Source: Roseiarcus sp963835885
GTDB lineage: Bacteria; Pseudomonadota; Alphaproteobacteria; Rhizobiales; Beijerinckiaceae
DNA: 64,000 nt
NCBI GenBank assembly: GCA_963835885.1
Contig: CAWIHF010000017.1
Location: forward strand, 1-64,000
Reading direction: 5' to 3'
Below, piece after piece: positions 63,612 through 64,000 of the stretch. Position 1 is the first letter of the stretch; the number at the start of each line of letters is the position of its first letter. The translations under genes and the position numbers were made by a program. The notes beneath the pieces were generated by a model. The model did no database searches. It worked only from the letters and a program-made list of their open reading frames with translations, and was not told the origin of the DNA.

Positions 63612-64000
63612 ATGCGCGGTCTGGCGCTTCTGTGCATCGTCGGGTTCATCCTTGCGCCGGCCGGCGCCTGGGCGCAAAGCTCCGCGACGCCTCCGACGGA
63701 CCTCAATGAGCCGCGCTGGGTCGAGGTCAGCGGCGAAGCGATTGCGGACGTTGCGCCCGATTTCGCCAGAGTGACGCTCGGCGTGACGACGACCGGCAAG
63801 GACGCGCGCGAGGCGGCGGCGGCCAACGCCAAGGCGGTGAACGCGCTCATCTCGGTGATCAAGGGCGAGGGCGTCGCCGCCCCCGACATTCAAACCTCGA
63901 GCCTCTCGATCACGCCGCAATACTCCAATCCCCGGACCGGCGTTGCGGCCGAGCAAACGATCATCGGATACAGCGTCAGCGACATGGTGACGGTGACGGC
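63612..64000 (+). CDS. SIMPL-domain (DUF541) secreted protein, truncated by window end
   Basis: The visible 129 residues contain a signal peptide (MRGLALLCIVGFILAPAGAWAQ) and the start of a SIMPL domain (VEVSGEAIADVAPDFARVTL, IQTSSLSITPQYS, IGYSVSDMVTVT). Members are periplasmic or outer-membrane-linked, related to OMP26 antigens and stress resistance. GGGAGAGAATC precedes the ATG. The rest lies beyond 64000. Confidence 0.88.
   Translation, partial: MRGLALLCIVGFILAPAGAWAQSSATPPTDLNEPRWVEVSGEAIADVAPDFARVTLGVTTTGKDAREAAAANAKAVNALISVIKGEGVAAPDIQTSSLSITPQYSNPRTGVAAEQTIIGYSVSDMVTVT

Overview
The window looks like the chromosome of a high-GC alphaproteobacterium, most likely Hyphomicrobiales (Rhizobiales) and perhaps near Beijerinckiaceae or Methylocystaceae. 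The indications are class I PHA synthase, a phasin-like protein, metal-type hemB, kdsA, an AlaC-type aminotransferase, a short unimodular QueF and many ATGA-coupled genes. The genus is a guess. I see no tRNA, rRNA, CRISPR array or prophage.

Layout. 1-7.2 kb is accessory DNA: an 86-bp MITE, an IS5-type element, an IS1595-type element inserted in an already broken gene, a full IS630-type element that is probably the MITE's parent, and a VapBC-like module. 7.9-14.6 kb holds housekeeping and PHA genes (aminotransferase, phaC, a DUF4126 membrane protein, a pyridine nucleotide-disulfide oxidoreductase). 14.7-31 kb is the core of interest, a fluoride-response locus almost entirely on the minus strand. 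31.2-47.3 kb carries hemB and then a broken, repeat-rich stretch with a second IS1595 copy, an IS630 remnant, an IS1380-type transposase and several frameshifted genes. 47.3-64 kb is mostly intact: a giant membrane GH94-like protein, queF, an acyltransferase, kdsA, a phasin-like gene, a sugar ABC transporter with an ATPase-permease fusion, a yqgE-like gene, an ATC-hydrolase-like gene and a SIMPL-domain gene cut by the window end.

Fluoride locus. Two sequences (minus strand, 19281-19332 and 30445-30498) match the crcB/fluoride riboswitch in primary motifs and in pairing potential, and each lies just downstream of a TTGACA promoter. The first should control two MutS-like ATPases and an enolase, which is the classical fluoride-sensitive glycolytic enzyme. 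The second should control a six-gene Hyf/complex-I-like membrane complex, then CrcB (fluoride channel), a PII-like DUF190 protein, a decayed second DUF190 copy and a dynamin-like GTPase. The complex's large subunit has lost all four NiFe-binding cysteines, so it is probably not a hydrogenase. I infer one fluoride-stress programme: export (CrcB), replacement of the target enzyme (enolase), an energy- or ion-handling membrane complex, and ATPase/GTPase partners of unknown role.

Quality warning. At least seven genes are broken by single-base shifts, several at short homopolymer runs, and the Hyf-like NuoH subunit has an in-frame TAG. Much of this could be sequencing error rather than real decay; the larger intact genes show the error rate would still be modest.
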